DNA from: Megalobrama amblycephala
Taxonomy: Eukaryota; Chordata; Actinopteri; Cypriniformes; Xenocyprididae
DNA: 64,000 nucleotides
NCBI RefSeq assembly: GCF_018812025.1
Contig: NC_063045.1
Coordinates: forward strand, 16,176,046 to 16,240,045
Direction of reading: 5' to 3'
Shown here one piece after another: positions 12,961-25,629 of this stretch. Numbering within the stretch: position 1 is the first letter of the stretch; each line of letters opens with the position of its first letter. The position numbers were made by a program, and so were the translations under genes. The notes beneath the pieces are model-generated. The model did not search any database and was not told the DNA's origin. It saw nothing but the letters and a program-made list of their open reading frames with translations.

Positions 12961-14620
12961 CATATGCAAGCAGAGAGTTGTATATTTCATTTCTGCTCGC
13001 CTTCAGCGTTCTTTAGAGCATTTGCAGTACATTCGCAGCAGACAGACAAGTGTCGTCACGTACTGAAGCTTTGGAAACATTGAATTGATTTGGTTCGTGA
13101 ATCGCACCTTATGGGCTTCAAACCTTCAACCTTTTGGTTAGCAGGACAAAAACTACTAAGCAACACCAGCCTTAATGAAGTGATGGAAACCTTCAAGGTT
13201 GCAAAGCTTAGTCTAATGATTTTAAGCTTTAGAGCAAATCCCATATTCACTTAAAAAAAAGAAAACCACGCACAGACGCACTCATGCAGCACAAGAGCCA
13301 AAATATGGGACAATCCCTAATTTGACTCTGCCTCTGTGCGCTTCTCCTTTGAGATGCAATTAAACCATTAAAAGGCTTTATACGCTGGTGGGCAAATTGT
13401 GAGTCTTCTGTGGCTAAATGGGATTCATCATTCCCGTAATTTACAGTTGTGCCTCCCACCCCACCGTTTAACAGAAAAAGAAATGTTCTAGAAAATTCTT
13501 TCAACTCTAATGTTGGCAGTTTTTTTCCCCATCCCAAGGGATTACATACAAAGACCCAGATGTAGTTATCTGAAGAGGAGAAGAGAGTCTTTTTATACTT
13601 GAGTTACAGTGAATGTGGTTCAGTGAAATGCCAGCAAACCAAGAGGCACTAGGACCACTATAGCCCAATCCTCACCCATAGTCTTCCTCTATCTGATGCT
13701 ATGTTTGGAATAGCAAACTACTAATAGCATAGCACTATTTCTGCAGTACACAGTACGTGTACCACGCACAGTATACATATAAAACACTTAGTGGACTACT
13801 ACATTAGTCAAAATGTGAGGTATACAACATGCTGTGTGGAATACTGCATCCCACAATGCAATGCAATCAACTTGAACTTCCATTTCTTGATATTAATTAT
13901 TTGACCAAACAGGGTTAAAGACTCCAGACTAGTATAAGAGTCGTAGAGATGGAGGAAGGCCTTTAAATGAATGATTATTATAGTGATATTAGTGTATTTA
14001 TTGCACCAAAAAGTCAACTTACCAATGATTAAGCATGATTTGACCCATAAACATACACTAAATAGTAAGGCATTCACTTATTTATCACTTTTTATTGAAA
14101 ATTTGGTCTGATTCATGGAGGTACAGGTTTTAAATTCTTGCATATTATTTATTATTCATTTTTAAAAATCTTAATGTGACCATGGTAACCAGGGGTAAAA
14201 ACTATGCATAAATCCCAATTACCATAGTGGGATGTAAATATGATTTCTATAAAACAAACTATGGTATTTGTATTCCCAAGAAATAAATGTATACCTTGAA
14301 CACAAATGAAATCAAAAACACAAAAAGAACAAAAACTAAAACTAAAAGCAACAACAACAAAAAACAGTTTAAAAGGTTAGGGCTCTTAGATTTATGTACA
14401 GTTTGACTCGCTTAAGCATCGAGTCATTTGAGGTTCTGACAGGGGTTTGTATTGATTCTGGTTGTACTGGTTCCAGAGAAAATGACAGCACATAGGGCAA
14501 CAAAACATTTTGTGGCATCAACAGGAAAGAGTTCTAAAATGCAACTATGCAATGTAAAAACTTGACGATTTAACAAGAACAAACTTCTTACTTGGTAATT
14601 AAAACCTGTATCCACATTAG

Positions 14621-14882
14621 ACTTACACCGTGTCTACACTGAACACGAGCGGCGCAATGCGACGCGTCAAATGACAATAGAACCCATTACAATCAGTGAT
14701 ATTGTCTACACTGGATGCGGCGCGACTCAACAAATTCCCGACAGTAAACAGATTCCCCGTTCTATTTCTGACGTAGTCCAAGTGCTTTGCAACAGTCAGT
14801 TTGTTGTGTTCAGTGTTCAGCTTTTAGCTGTTGCGGTGCGGCGCGACACGACACCGGTCAGTCTGGTAGACATGGTGTAAAG
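14621..14882. mobile_element. Short MITE with ACTTACACC..GTGTCTACAC ends
   Basis: The ends ACTTACACCGTGTCTACAC and, reversed, ACTTTACACCATGTCTAC form an inverted repeat around a short GC-richer interior with GGCGCGAC words. The length is about 260 bp with no coding capacity. Confidence 0.7.
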
Positions 14883-15971
14883 TGTTTCTTCAAAGAGGCA
14901 GAAGCATCATAGGGGCTGGTGAACCGGAAGCCACACTGCAAAAATAATGGTGGTGGCTAATCATGTTTGGGGCAGGAAGTTGATTTTGATGATTATCTCT
15001 TCACCAATCCTCGGTCACTGCTAACCCTAAACCTCTTTCGCTTTTTATGAGAAATGGGGTTATCCCATTTCCCGCTCCAATCCGTCCTCATTGATTCGTT
15101 TGAAAGGGAATTATTCAACTTATCATCACTTCAGGCGCCACATGCTCCCAAACACAAGCTTCCTCTCATTGGAAAGGCCGACGGTGGCAGTCAAATTACA
15201 GACAAATAGCTGTCACACAGCATGAAGGATACACAACACAGTGGGTAGGGGGTAGTGAAAGAGAAGAGGATCGAGAGAGCGAGCGATGGGAATGTCTGTC
15301 AAAAAGAGAGCGCAAACAGCACAGCGGCTCACGACTGAAAATTAAAAGCAGGAGGGTCAAGGTGATTGTGAGATTACAGACAGAACAGTAGCGATCGTGA
15401 TTGATGCCATGTTGGTAAAGAGCTCGGCATGGGTCAGAGACTCCGGAAGACAGCCGATTACTCCTGACTCTGTAACAAATGGCACAGCCATGGGAGGCGA
15501 GCAACTGCCCACAAATAATGACCCCTTGGAAAGAACCCTGCAGACTTATGGACTTCATGTTTTGTAGTTAAACCAAATTAAGGCCAGATTGGGTTATTAA
15601 CATTCTACTGCAAGCCTATTTATTTTATCACGATTATTATTAGGGTATTTTGAATTTGCTTTTATTTTTAGTATTCATTTTAATGTCAGTTTAAGTTCTG
15701 GTCAGTTTGTGTGCTTTTTTTATACTTATATTTAGCTTTAGCTTCAATTTATTTCTATTTTAGATTTAGTGATATTAGTACTCCAAGTACTATTTTATTT
15801 CAGTTTGTTTTAATTATAACTTTTTATTTTTGTCTACTTTATTTCAGATTTTTAATCATTTTAGCTTTAGTTAACAATAATAACACTGATGCAAGGTAAT
15901 ACAACTTAGAATCCATTGACAGCATCTGTCCACATTCTGACAAATACCAGACACCGGAAAGTGCTTTTACC

Positions 15972-16680
15972 TTAAAGGCATAGTTCACCCAAAAATGAAA
16001 ATTTGATGTTTATCTGCTTACCCCCAGGGAATCCAAGATGTAGGTGACTTTGTTTCTTCAGTAGAACACAAAAGATGATTTTTAACTCCAACCGTTGCAG
16101 TCTGTCAGTTGTATAAAGGCAGGAACACACCAAGCAGACGCCAACGAACTAGTGACAACGAAAGCAGACTGCAGGGTTGGCTCACGTCGGTCCAAAGTTG
16201 CCCTGACACACCAAATCGATGCTCGACACCCAACGGCCAAGTAGCACGTCCATTCTGCGCGTTGAGCATGCACTCTGATGCCGGAAGTGATCGCTCGCAC
16301 TCACTGACATATGCGCGAGAGATCACTTACGGCATCAGAGCATGTTTTCAGACCTCACCAACCGGATGCTCAAAGCAGTTGGACTAGTGGTGTATTAGAG
16401 GTAAAAAATTATATAAATACTGTTCGGTTTCTCGCACAAACCGATCGTTTCGTGTCATGAGCCGCAGGGTTTAATTTGGATTTGTCTGTGCATGTTTTTT
16501 TTTAATCTTATAGATGGAGTTCCCATTGCCATGCATTATACGACTGACAGACTGCAACGGTTGGAGTTAAAAATCATCATTTGTGTTCTACTGAAGAAAC
16601 AAAGTCACCTACATCTTGGATGCCCTGGGGGTAAGCAGATAAACATCAAATTTTCATTTTTGGGTGAACTATCTTTTTAA
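15972..16680. mobile_element. Foldback MITE (TTAAAGGCATAGTTCACCC) with nested insert
   Basis: The left end TTAAAGGCATAGTTCACCC is matched by GGGTGAACTATCTTTTTAA on the right. The arms extend inward about 130 bp to the paired words ACTCCAACCGTTGCAGTCTG and its complement. A piece of a second MITE (GGAACACACCAAGC type, from about 16120) sits in the loop; its relative lies at 40711-41056. Confidence 0.85.
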
Positions 16681-17212
16681 TTCACGTATAATGGAACAAA
16701 ATATAAAATCTCATAGACTTCTATAAAAATACTTTTGAACATTTGAATCAGACATGACAGAAAAGATTCAGTAAGGGAGTCAGTTGTTAGAATGACTCAA
16801 ATAACATATGACTTTGAGACATGATTCGAAATTCATCAGAAAAGAACCGACTCATCATGAATTGGACGTTGCTCATCATGTTGTTCATTGTTGTGCGCAA
16901 CGAACATTCTGGTGCGGGAAACACCAAAAATTAAATCAACACTTCTCAAATTATTAAACCAATAAAATGAGGAAATAAAATATGGTTTTTCAACTTTTTT
17001 TGTCACTTTGCAACAAATTGTGTCACAATCTAAAGTCCTGCTACCACTGTAAGTGCATTACTGGTAATGTTCTTCATTTTTTTGAATGAGTCAAACTTAA
17101 TTCATTAGTACCACTGATATTATAATCAATTAAAACTAAAGCCATAAAATAATGCTTCATTATTTGAAATAAAATAAATGTTAACTGATGGTAGGTTTAC
17201 ATGACAACGATG

Positions 17213-18057
17213 TAGGGCTGGACAATTCATTGAAAAGTAATCGAAACCAGAATTCAGAACCTCTAACCGAAGCAATTTTCCCATGTCGGTTATTTTGGGT
17301 TTTTAACCCTGTTAATACTTCCCCCTTACAAAAATACTTGCGTGTGTAGCCACGTCCAGTCAGTGGCATAAAAGCAACACGGAGGTGAACGCCGGTTCAA
17401 CAAATAGTGATGCCGCATGAGCGGTGAGCCTTTACTAAACTTTATCAGTTGTATTTGTTTTAAGGTTTGCCAGTTTGGACATTCAAGCGATTTTAGACGA
17501 TTGGATGTATACTATTTCGAGCTACCGTGCTCGCGCAGCTGCAATGTGGCACGAACACTCATACAAACAGTAGCTGCGCAAAACGTGAAGATCGTGCGCA
17601 CAGAGAGGAAAGCAGAAACTAGTTGTCAGCGTTGTCCTGTGATTTATCACTAAAGTTGCTTAGAAACTCAAAAATTATGGCACATATTTTTCTACTTTTG
17701 AAGGAACTATTTACAACCCACAGCTTCACGACTAATTCACACACGCAATCACTCGTACTGGTACTGTACTAATATATCTTTATCTGATTTACAATGAGCA
17801 GAAATTTGTATGAAATGTTACGATCCAGATAACTGGATCAAAGTGAGCTGTTATGTCAGATCACTCTTTCAATAGGAAAAAATATCCCACCTTTAATAGT
17901 CAATCATATTTACAGTACAAACCTTGTCAGTGAACTATGAGGGCAAAAAAACAAAACAAAAAACAGGAAACAAAATAATCGTTCATTAATCGTAATCGAG
18001 GTAAAATGTTCAATTAATCGAGGTTTTGATTTTAGGCCTTAATCGTCCACAGCCCTA
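17213..18057. mobile_element. Non-autonomous hAT element (845 bp)
   Basis: The element starts TAGGGCTGGACAATTCATT and ends, reversed, TAGGGCTGTGGACGATTAA. The flanking octamers are CAACGATG and CAATGATG, a 7/8 match consistent with the 8-bp hAT target duplication. No transposase frame is seen. Confidence 0.85.
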
Positions 18058-18580
18058 CAATGATGTACTAAAGATGGAAAAGTTTTCCCTTGCATTTATG
18101 AAAATTTTAGCGTACAGACGACAACGTTGTCAAAATGATCTCCGTTCATATGGATCTGCAAGAACGACTATAAACACGGTATTATTCATGCCAGGCAAGT
18201 AGTTGGCGATGTCACTTTGAAAGAAATACTCCTCGCCAATAGACTGAACACATAATACGCATGCACATGATGTCACCGTTTTCACAAATTCATATTTTTG
18301 TAGTTTACACAGAGATAATTGTATTTCTTTCAAAATATTTCATTTGCAAAAAAAAAAAAAGTTTGCATTTTCAGGCCCCGAAAATGCTCGTGTGAATAAA
18401 CGGACAAAACGCAAAAAAAGTTTTCCATTTTTTTGTTGAAAACTGCGTCGTGCAAACGGCCCTGAAATAAAATAGGTTTACAGCTTTTTCGATTTTATTT
18501 TATTTCAGTTGCCAAGGATACATCTCATTTTAATTTCTTGATGTACTAAAATAACAAACTGAAAGAAAAACAATACAGTC

Positions 18581-19396
18581 TATAGACCCCTTAAAAGTTT
18601 GTAAACACTGCAATGTTTCCTGGTGGGCGGGGCTTAGCTGGAGGCAAAAAGAGACGCTGGACTCAATGTTGACAAGCGTAAGCTAGCATGTTTTAGGAGG
18701 GATTTATTAAACATAGATGCAGAAGAAGATTCAGAACTGTCCGAATATGTACAGTCACTGGCTCTGCGTGACCGTGACAGCTATTTTTGTAAATTAACTT
18801 AAGTTTTGGATATTTCCTAGACAACATATGAATTACTTCAGGGAATTTTGTCAAGGCTTATTGTCTAATGTAACCTAACGCTGAGATTATGATTATGGCT
18901 AGCAAAGTGGATTATTTTAAGAGACCATTCAAAGGATGGCACACACATCTATCGCTGTATGTTTGTTTAACATTTAAGCTAGCTAGTGCGCTGAAAGTTG
19001 GCGACTTTTCACCTATAAAACAGAAACTTGCTGATTTGTACTAGATAAAACCAACACACCATTACATATGCATCGATTATTTTACCTGATATGAAGTGTG
19101 CACTGCAAACACGAGTATTATTTATGATCGTCTCCGTCCAGTCTGTACGCCGTATTGCATATAACCACAATTATCTTTTTGATTTCTGTGAAGGAATGTC
19201 TGCCGGGATCTGGTAAACCTTCAGTTTTGAACCAAAAGTCCTGTTCCTTCTATTCTGGCAGCCAAAAACACAAGACGACAACATTTTAAAGTCAAAACCT
19301 CAAACTTTTAACGCGCCTGCTATGAGTTCTTATTTATGTTTTGCCTCCAGCTAGAGCGGTGACGTCACAGTGACGTAGGCGATTAAGGGGTCTATA
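18581..19396. mobile_element. Non-autonomous element with TATAGACCCCTTA ends
   Basis: The ends are TATAGACCCCTTAAAAG and its partner TAAGGGGTCTATA. A second inverted pair, GCTGGAGGCAAAA and TTTTGCCTCCAGCT, lies just inside. Length is 816 bp. The interior has no recognised coding region. Confidence 0.8.
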
Positions 19397-20937
19397 CAAA
19401 CATTAATAATATTAAAAATGACAAATGACCAAAACAACATTTCTAAAACTTTAAATGAAAATGTAAAATAAAAATAAAAACCAACTCAAAATATTAATAA
19501 AAATTATATTAGTGTCCCAATGATAGTAAAACACTGATCAGTACACAAAGACACAGTGAGCCTATGATAATTCTGCACTGCATGATCTACAAGAAGTGTA
19601 AGAAGAGAGCTGCTCGTGGTCTTTGGCTGTGGAGGCGGAAGCGCTTTAGGAAGGGTTCTTTAGCCCGGTGTGTCTGTCGACAGGCAGGTCTGTGCGAGGT
19701 GCTGCCACATTAAACAGTCCCCCACCAGGCTGCTTTGTTCCAGACCGCTGCTTTACTCTGGGGCGCAGCTTTCCCACAGCGCAAGTCCATCACTGCCAGA
19801 GAATACTGATGCAGCCCGTCTGTCTCGGTGCACACACACACACACACATCCAGAAACATGCGTGCAACATACAAAGCCTCTAAGCCACGAGCAACTGGCA
19901 AAAAACCTGCGCTAGTAAAAATAATCCTGCGACGCAATTATCCCAGCACGCGTCCTTCACACCAAAGGCCAAGAGGAACACAAACAGTTAGACAAGCTAA
20001 TTAAGCCATCCGTGCCTCGTCCTTTCACCACAGTACAGGCCGAGTCTATTCACAGCGGATGCAGTATTGTCACTGGCTCTTTTGAAAGGGCCTGAATTTC
20101 TCATTTAATGCTGAAAATCAGGGAAATAAAAGGAATCAGTGACACCTATGTGCACTCTTTTTCCTTGTCCTCTCCACATACACTTTTTCAGGTGTTCGAA
20201 GACCTATTTGCGATGCTAATGAGCAGATTTGCCATCAACGACCAAGACATCTGCTCGGGAGTGTGCGTGTTACAATTTCAACCTCCACAAATAAACACTG
20301 AATTTGTTGCTCCTTATTTACCTGCTATATGGGACTAGATTGATCAAAGATTATTAGTCATGCTTGCTAAGGCACGAATTACAACGGCTACATGTTTATT
20401 AATATTTTCTTTATTAAAAATCATATTTTATAGTAGAGAGCTGCACAATTTATCGTTAAAAGATCACAATCTCGATTCAATCACCCATGCAATCTCATTC
20501 CTAAATGACAACGATTCGCCTGTGTCTGTTTAAAAAAAGAAAAAAGAAAAAAAAAAATCACTGTTAAATATGTATTTGTCATTGAATCGTTCAAGATATT
20601 CGTTCAAAAATGCTGATTCATCCAGTAATGAAACAAGTGAAATGAATGATTCAATGACTCACTAAATATACATTTTTTTAAAATAATAAATTCAGATTAA
20701 AATTAAACATTTTAAGTTGACTGCTGCAATTCACATTTTTTCAGAACCTCTAGTAAATTTCATTCTAAAAAAATCATTCTCTATTTATCCAGAATCATGC
20801 AGCTCAATTTTGTTTTTATATATTAGCAGTGCTTGTTAAGGCAAGCATTATTATTACTAAACATTTCTAAACTTGTATTAAATTACTTTATATACTTATA
20901 CACACATATTATATTATATACATATATACATACATAT

Positions 20938-20941
<4 letters not shown>

Positions 20942-21006
<65 letters not shown>
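20942..21006. repeat. (CA)n microsatellite
   Basis: A pure CA/AC run of about 32 units, preceded by an imperfect ATACAT tract. Confidence 0.97.
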
Positions 21007-21012
<6 letters not shown>

Positions 21013-21095
21013 AACACTTATGATGTATATTATAATATAAAATACAAAGGTTTGTGCTATACATGAAACGTGAATAAAGTAGTATCGCCAACTAC

Positions 21096-22216
21096 TAGGG
21101 CTGCCCTCGACTAAAGATTTTTCTAGTCGTTCATTTAAGCTATTACTCGACTAATTGCACGTATATATTAATCAGCCATAAATCATAATAATGAGCCTTT
21201 AATTGCATATATAATAGGTACATAGCTTAATCAGCGCTCAAACGCACACTTAATGCTTGCCACAGCACACCGGCAAACGTAATGATTATGAGTGTGTCGT
21301 TAAAAAAAACAAAAACAAAAAACAGAAGGAGACTGTCTAAACATTTTAATAATTTATTGATAATGTTTTCAGTGTTTTCTGCTGCGGAGATTAAGTCCAC
21401 GTTGCCGACTCGTCATCTCCGCAGTAGTGGATGCGCCTATATGCAAGTTTCATATGGATTACATAAAATATTTATTTTTGATTTGAATAGGTCCATTTAA
21501 AAGTAGACATTTCAAGCTTTCTATAGATATAATTATCATGTATGTAAGGCAAGTATACACAGAGTTTCGGTTCATTTATGTGACATGGCTCAAGTTCACT
21601 CAGACGGCAGAAAAAGCATCCTGATTGTTTTCATTATTTTACAAAAGCACATTTTCTTGTTATTGTGAGTTTACAGAAATAAAAGTAGACCGTTTACAGT
21701 TTGCATTACTCTAATCTGTATGACCAAAAATGATGGAGTATTTTAAGTTAAATGCAAGTGATCGCACCGGCGCCTATATGTCATGCAGTAAGCGCGCTCC
21801 CCACACAAACACATGGAAACGCACCTAATAATAGCTCACATTTATCTAGGCTAACATTAGAGCGAGTGGACTTGTAAAGTTGCTACTACTCACGTTTCAA
21901 GTGATGTGCAGACCGATCGGCGTATGACATCAAAGTACCGCGAGAGCATTTGGAGAGCATACGACTCCTTATGTATTAGATCGCTCTCCCTGTATTTTGA
22001 TGTCATACGCTAATTTGGTCAGCGCAGCGCCACTGCATCTCGAACAAGCCTAATGTTTGGATTTCCTGGCGTTAACGATATGTCCGTCACAGCACGTGTG
22101 ATTTCACCACTTCCTGTGGAGTTTTTTTTTCTGCGACTAAATGACTAATAAAATTTTGGTCGACCAAGCCTTTTCTAGTCAACTAACAGTTAGTCGACTA
22201 TTAGGGGGCAGCCCTA
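21096..22216. mobile_element. Non-autonomous hAT element with perfect target duplication
   Basis: The 1121-bp element begins TAGGGCTGCCCTCGACTAAA and ends with the matching inverted sequence (..TAGTCGACTATTAGGGGGCAGCCCTA). It is flanked on both sides by the identical octamer CCAACTAC, the 8-bp target duplication expected of hAT transposons. No long transposase frame is visible. It sits in tle5 intron 1. Confidence 0.92.
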
Positions 22217-22224
22217 CCAACTAC

Positions 22225-23771
22225 CTCTCAATACAGATTGCAATACTTATGATACATGTATTTACGATATTACCGAGTGACATCTGAAACTGTAACTCTT
22301 GCAACATTCACTTAATTTTTGTCGAGCAGCACGTCTAAATGTTAATTTCAGAGTTTATTAATTTAGACAACCACCTTTTCCATTAATTGAACTGAGAAAT
22401 AACATGAATGAAAACAAAATGATAAAAATAATGCAACATTGTGAGGGAAAAGCCACAATATATTAACATATTTGAAGCACATTTTTTTCATAATTATTTC
22501 TTTTTTTGCTATTCATATTTGTTACTTCAATATTATTTTTATTTGCTTTTCCTTTTTATAACAGGACAGGAAATGGAAAAACAGACTAAACTGGCAAGTG
22601 ACATGAGCCAGAATTAAACTTTCACCACTATACAAGCAAATAAAACATTTTTAGCGTGGTAAGAAAAGTAGTTGCAGTACGCAATAAATTTTTCGTAACA
22701 TGCATAAGCATGCAGGGAATAAATGGCAAGTATGTGTGTGTGTGTGTCTAAGTTTATTTAATGAGCAAGATGTGGGACAACAGGGATTATCCATGGTGTT
22801 GAGGGATCTGGGGAGGGAAAGACGGAGGTCTGTCCTGCTCACTCAAGCAGACTTAATAAATCTGCCCCGCAAGCCCCACCCAAAGCATCAGGTTGGGGGG
22901 CAGCACAGAAACACACACACACACACACACTGGTGCATGTACGTTTCTGTGCCAACTCTCGCTTCTCTTTCAAGCCATTACTGCAACAATGGCTTTCAGA
23001 AATGACTCCTTGAAAAGCCACAATCAATGGCGCACTCCAATTCACAAATCCCCACCATTATGACATCACTTGTCTGGATCTCGATTCAATGAACAAAATG
23101 GAGGACAAAATGCTATTAAGTGTCATCAGACATACAAAAAATGAGATATGGTTCCAGGTACTTACTACAGTAATGTTCGTACAACGCTAACTAAATATTT
23201 TCTGTATTTTAAAGCACACACAGCGGGACGCATTTCCAATCTCTGGGGTTAAATCTGTAATCCCTGCTTTTAACTTGGTGTGTTGGGTCTTAATACTCCA
23301 ATTAAGAAACGTAAGGGTTTGAAAATTTCATCACAAGGACACAAACCTCATTAGATGACCTCGGAAAAAACGGTCGCGGTGGGCTTGCAAGATTAAAAGG
23401 GCTGCGTGTACGACTACACCGGGGTGAACAATTGAAGTCATGAACTGTTCAGGCTGGTCAGAGTAAACACCTTCTGTGTCAAGTCTGGTGAGAAGTCGTT
23501 GCTATGGAGTCACAGCGCCGTGGCAACAAAGTAGTGCCGACTACAACTGGGCCCACATTTTCACATGCTCCCTGTCGGCCCTTCATTATCAGGCTGTAAA
23601 GGAGCCCTACTATCTCATCTCAAACACCTGAAAAAATGGTATATATCAGCTGGATGACCTATTCATCCAACAATTAGCCCAATGCAAAGAGGTACTGATG
23701 TTAGTCTACGTGACATCAAAACTGATCCCATTTACTTTCTTAATGGGTCAATGTCATACAAGAGTATCCAC

Positions 23772-23814
<43 letters not shown>

Positions 23815-25025
23815 TAGTTTAAAACAAGTGCAAAGTTTGTGTATTCTTCATATGATTTTGAAAAACTTCTATTTTCAAGGATAATTTAATGACTAAAAAT
23901 GTCATGTGGTTTAACCATCAAGAAAAATGTCAGAACAGTTTATTTTTATTCTATTTTTCAAGGACAAAAGTTTGTACATTTTACAAATGTAAAAATTCAT
24001 AAAAATCCTTGTTTTTTGGGGAGTCGCACCACATGACATTTTACAAACTAAACTAACCTTGCCATTTAAAGGGGAAAACATGATTTGTATGTGATATTAC
24101 GTAAGATAAAAGACTTTCATTATGAAATCATCCTTATGACAGTGCTAAAACAAATAAATGAAAAATGAAACATGATCATCACAAAAGAGATGTATTCAAG
24201 TCATTGTATGTATAAAATGCATTTTGCAAATAGTCTAAACCCACTTTTAAATCACTTACCTGGGTTAGTTAGGCTGATTAGGAAGCGATTCGTTATGTGT
24301 AACTCAATCCATAAAGGAGTTCATAAGCAGTGTTAGAGACTCTACTTTGGCAAAAGATCAAGAGGTGGTGCGCAACACACACCTCGGATGTGCTGTAAGG
24401 AACACATCTTGCACAATGCAAATGCATGTCATTACAGATTACACCTTCGTTTTTTGCTGTTCTTACAAAAAAAAAAAAGTGTTCATCATAAAGGCCTGTG
24501 ATTGTAGTGTTAGTTAATACATGGATTTTGGCACTACTCCATTTCAGCTACTGGCAAAATGATGAGAGTTCATCAGAAAAGACTAATACAACCTGAGATG
24601 TCAACATAAACATTTGAAATCTCCTAATTTCAAGCGTTGTTGCAAAGTACAGACTAATAAACACATATAAAGGGTTACTAAAATAATACAACACATGTTT
24701 TGAGACTGAAGTTGCATATATTAATATACAATTCACCAACTGTTAAATGTCACAGGCACTCCAAGCGCACAACATCTACATTGTTCCCATTTGCAAACAG
24801 TTATGCACTGCCAGATCACGAATTAGTGGATTTTAAGGCAAAAATGTGTGGTTTGGAAATATAAAAGGTTATAAGACGATATTATAAAATGTACGTTAAA
24901 TATTTAATCTTTGCGATAAGTTTCAGCATACACGCACTTGCACGGATGCCCCTCTTGCCAATGCTAAGCTCAAGCCAGCTAACAACATCAACACAGCGCC
25001 AGCAAACGGCTCGATTTACACTCAC
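22225..25025. other. tle5 intron 1, promoter-proximal part
   Basis: No exon is seen apart from exon 1 at the right boundary. The stretch contains a 36-base A run at 23777-23812 and two short GT/CA tracts (22733-22747 and 22914-22930). Confidence 0.4.
23777..23812. repeat. Poly(A) tract (36 A)
   Basis: An uninterrupted run of 36 adenines on the plus strand. No adjacent 3'-end-like retroposon body was recognised. Confidence 0.95.
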
Positions 25026-25052
25026 CGAGTGCCTGGATTGTGGAAACATCAT
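25026..25052 (-). CDS. tle5 (AES) coding exon 1
   Basis: The exon encodes MMFPQSRHS, the conserved N terminus of TLE5, then a strong donor GTGAGTG. Two ATG codons in tandem (25052-25050 and 25049-25047) match the MMFPQ start of the human protein. Exon 1 ends on a codon boundary and exon 2 begins with a whole codon (GCT), so the join is in frame. The 5' UTR and promoter lie at higher coordinates. Confidence 0.93.
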
Positions 25053-25440
25053 GTCAGTTTTGGTCTTCGGGGTCTTGCCTTCTCCTCCTTAAAGAATAGG
25101 GAAGCAGTTTGCTCAGTAGACGTAAATATTTGTGTGTGTTTTCTTTGTTCCGTCGCTAGCTCCTGTGCCAGCTACAGGCAGCTCGCGCTGCTGCTATGGC
25201 AATAAAGCAGCCTGATGTGTGCCGCACTGAGCGCGCTCTTTAACACGCATTCGGCATGGAAAAATTATCTGTAGATGATTTGCTGGAATCTGCTGGATTG
25301 GTATGGTGTCTCTCCTTTCCCTTTCCACGTTGAGAATGAGCTCAGACAAGGGCTGGTGTCTCTCTCCTCCCTGGTTGGAGGAAATCGAGTGGCTGTGCAA
25401 GAGATGAAGTGGAGTTTGGGAGCTGATGGCTGCTGCTGTT
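25053..25440 (-). promoter_or_regulatory. Probable tle5 5' UTR and promoter region
   Basis: This GC-richer stretch immediately upstream of the tle5 start contains CGTCGCTAGC, GCTCGCGCTG and GAGCGCGCTC words, unlike the AT-rich DNA on either side. The transcription start cannot be fixed from sequence alone. A T run at 25440-25460 and transposon remnants bound it. Confidence 0.4.
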
Positions 25441-25629
25441 TTTTTTTTTTTTTTTTTTTTAATTTTGTAACAATATCAAAACGGAACCACCAAATAACAA
25501 CAATATCAAGTTATTATAAAAAATATTATAAAAATATTTATTTTATATAATATGTATTTTATATATAGGCTATATATATATACACACACATAGCCTATAT
25601 ATATATATATATATACACTGTTTGGATTA

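Noticed and set aside
20833..21091. Open frames over the CA tract on both strands
   Set aside because: They are made of Thr-His or Val-Cys dipeptides encoded by the microsatellite.
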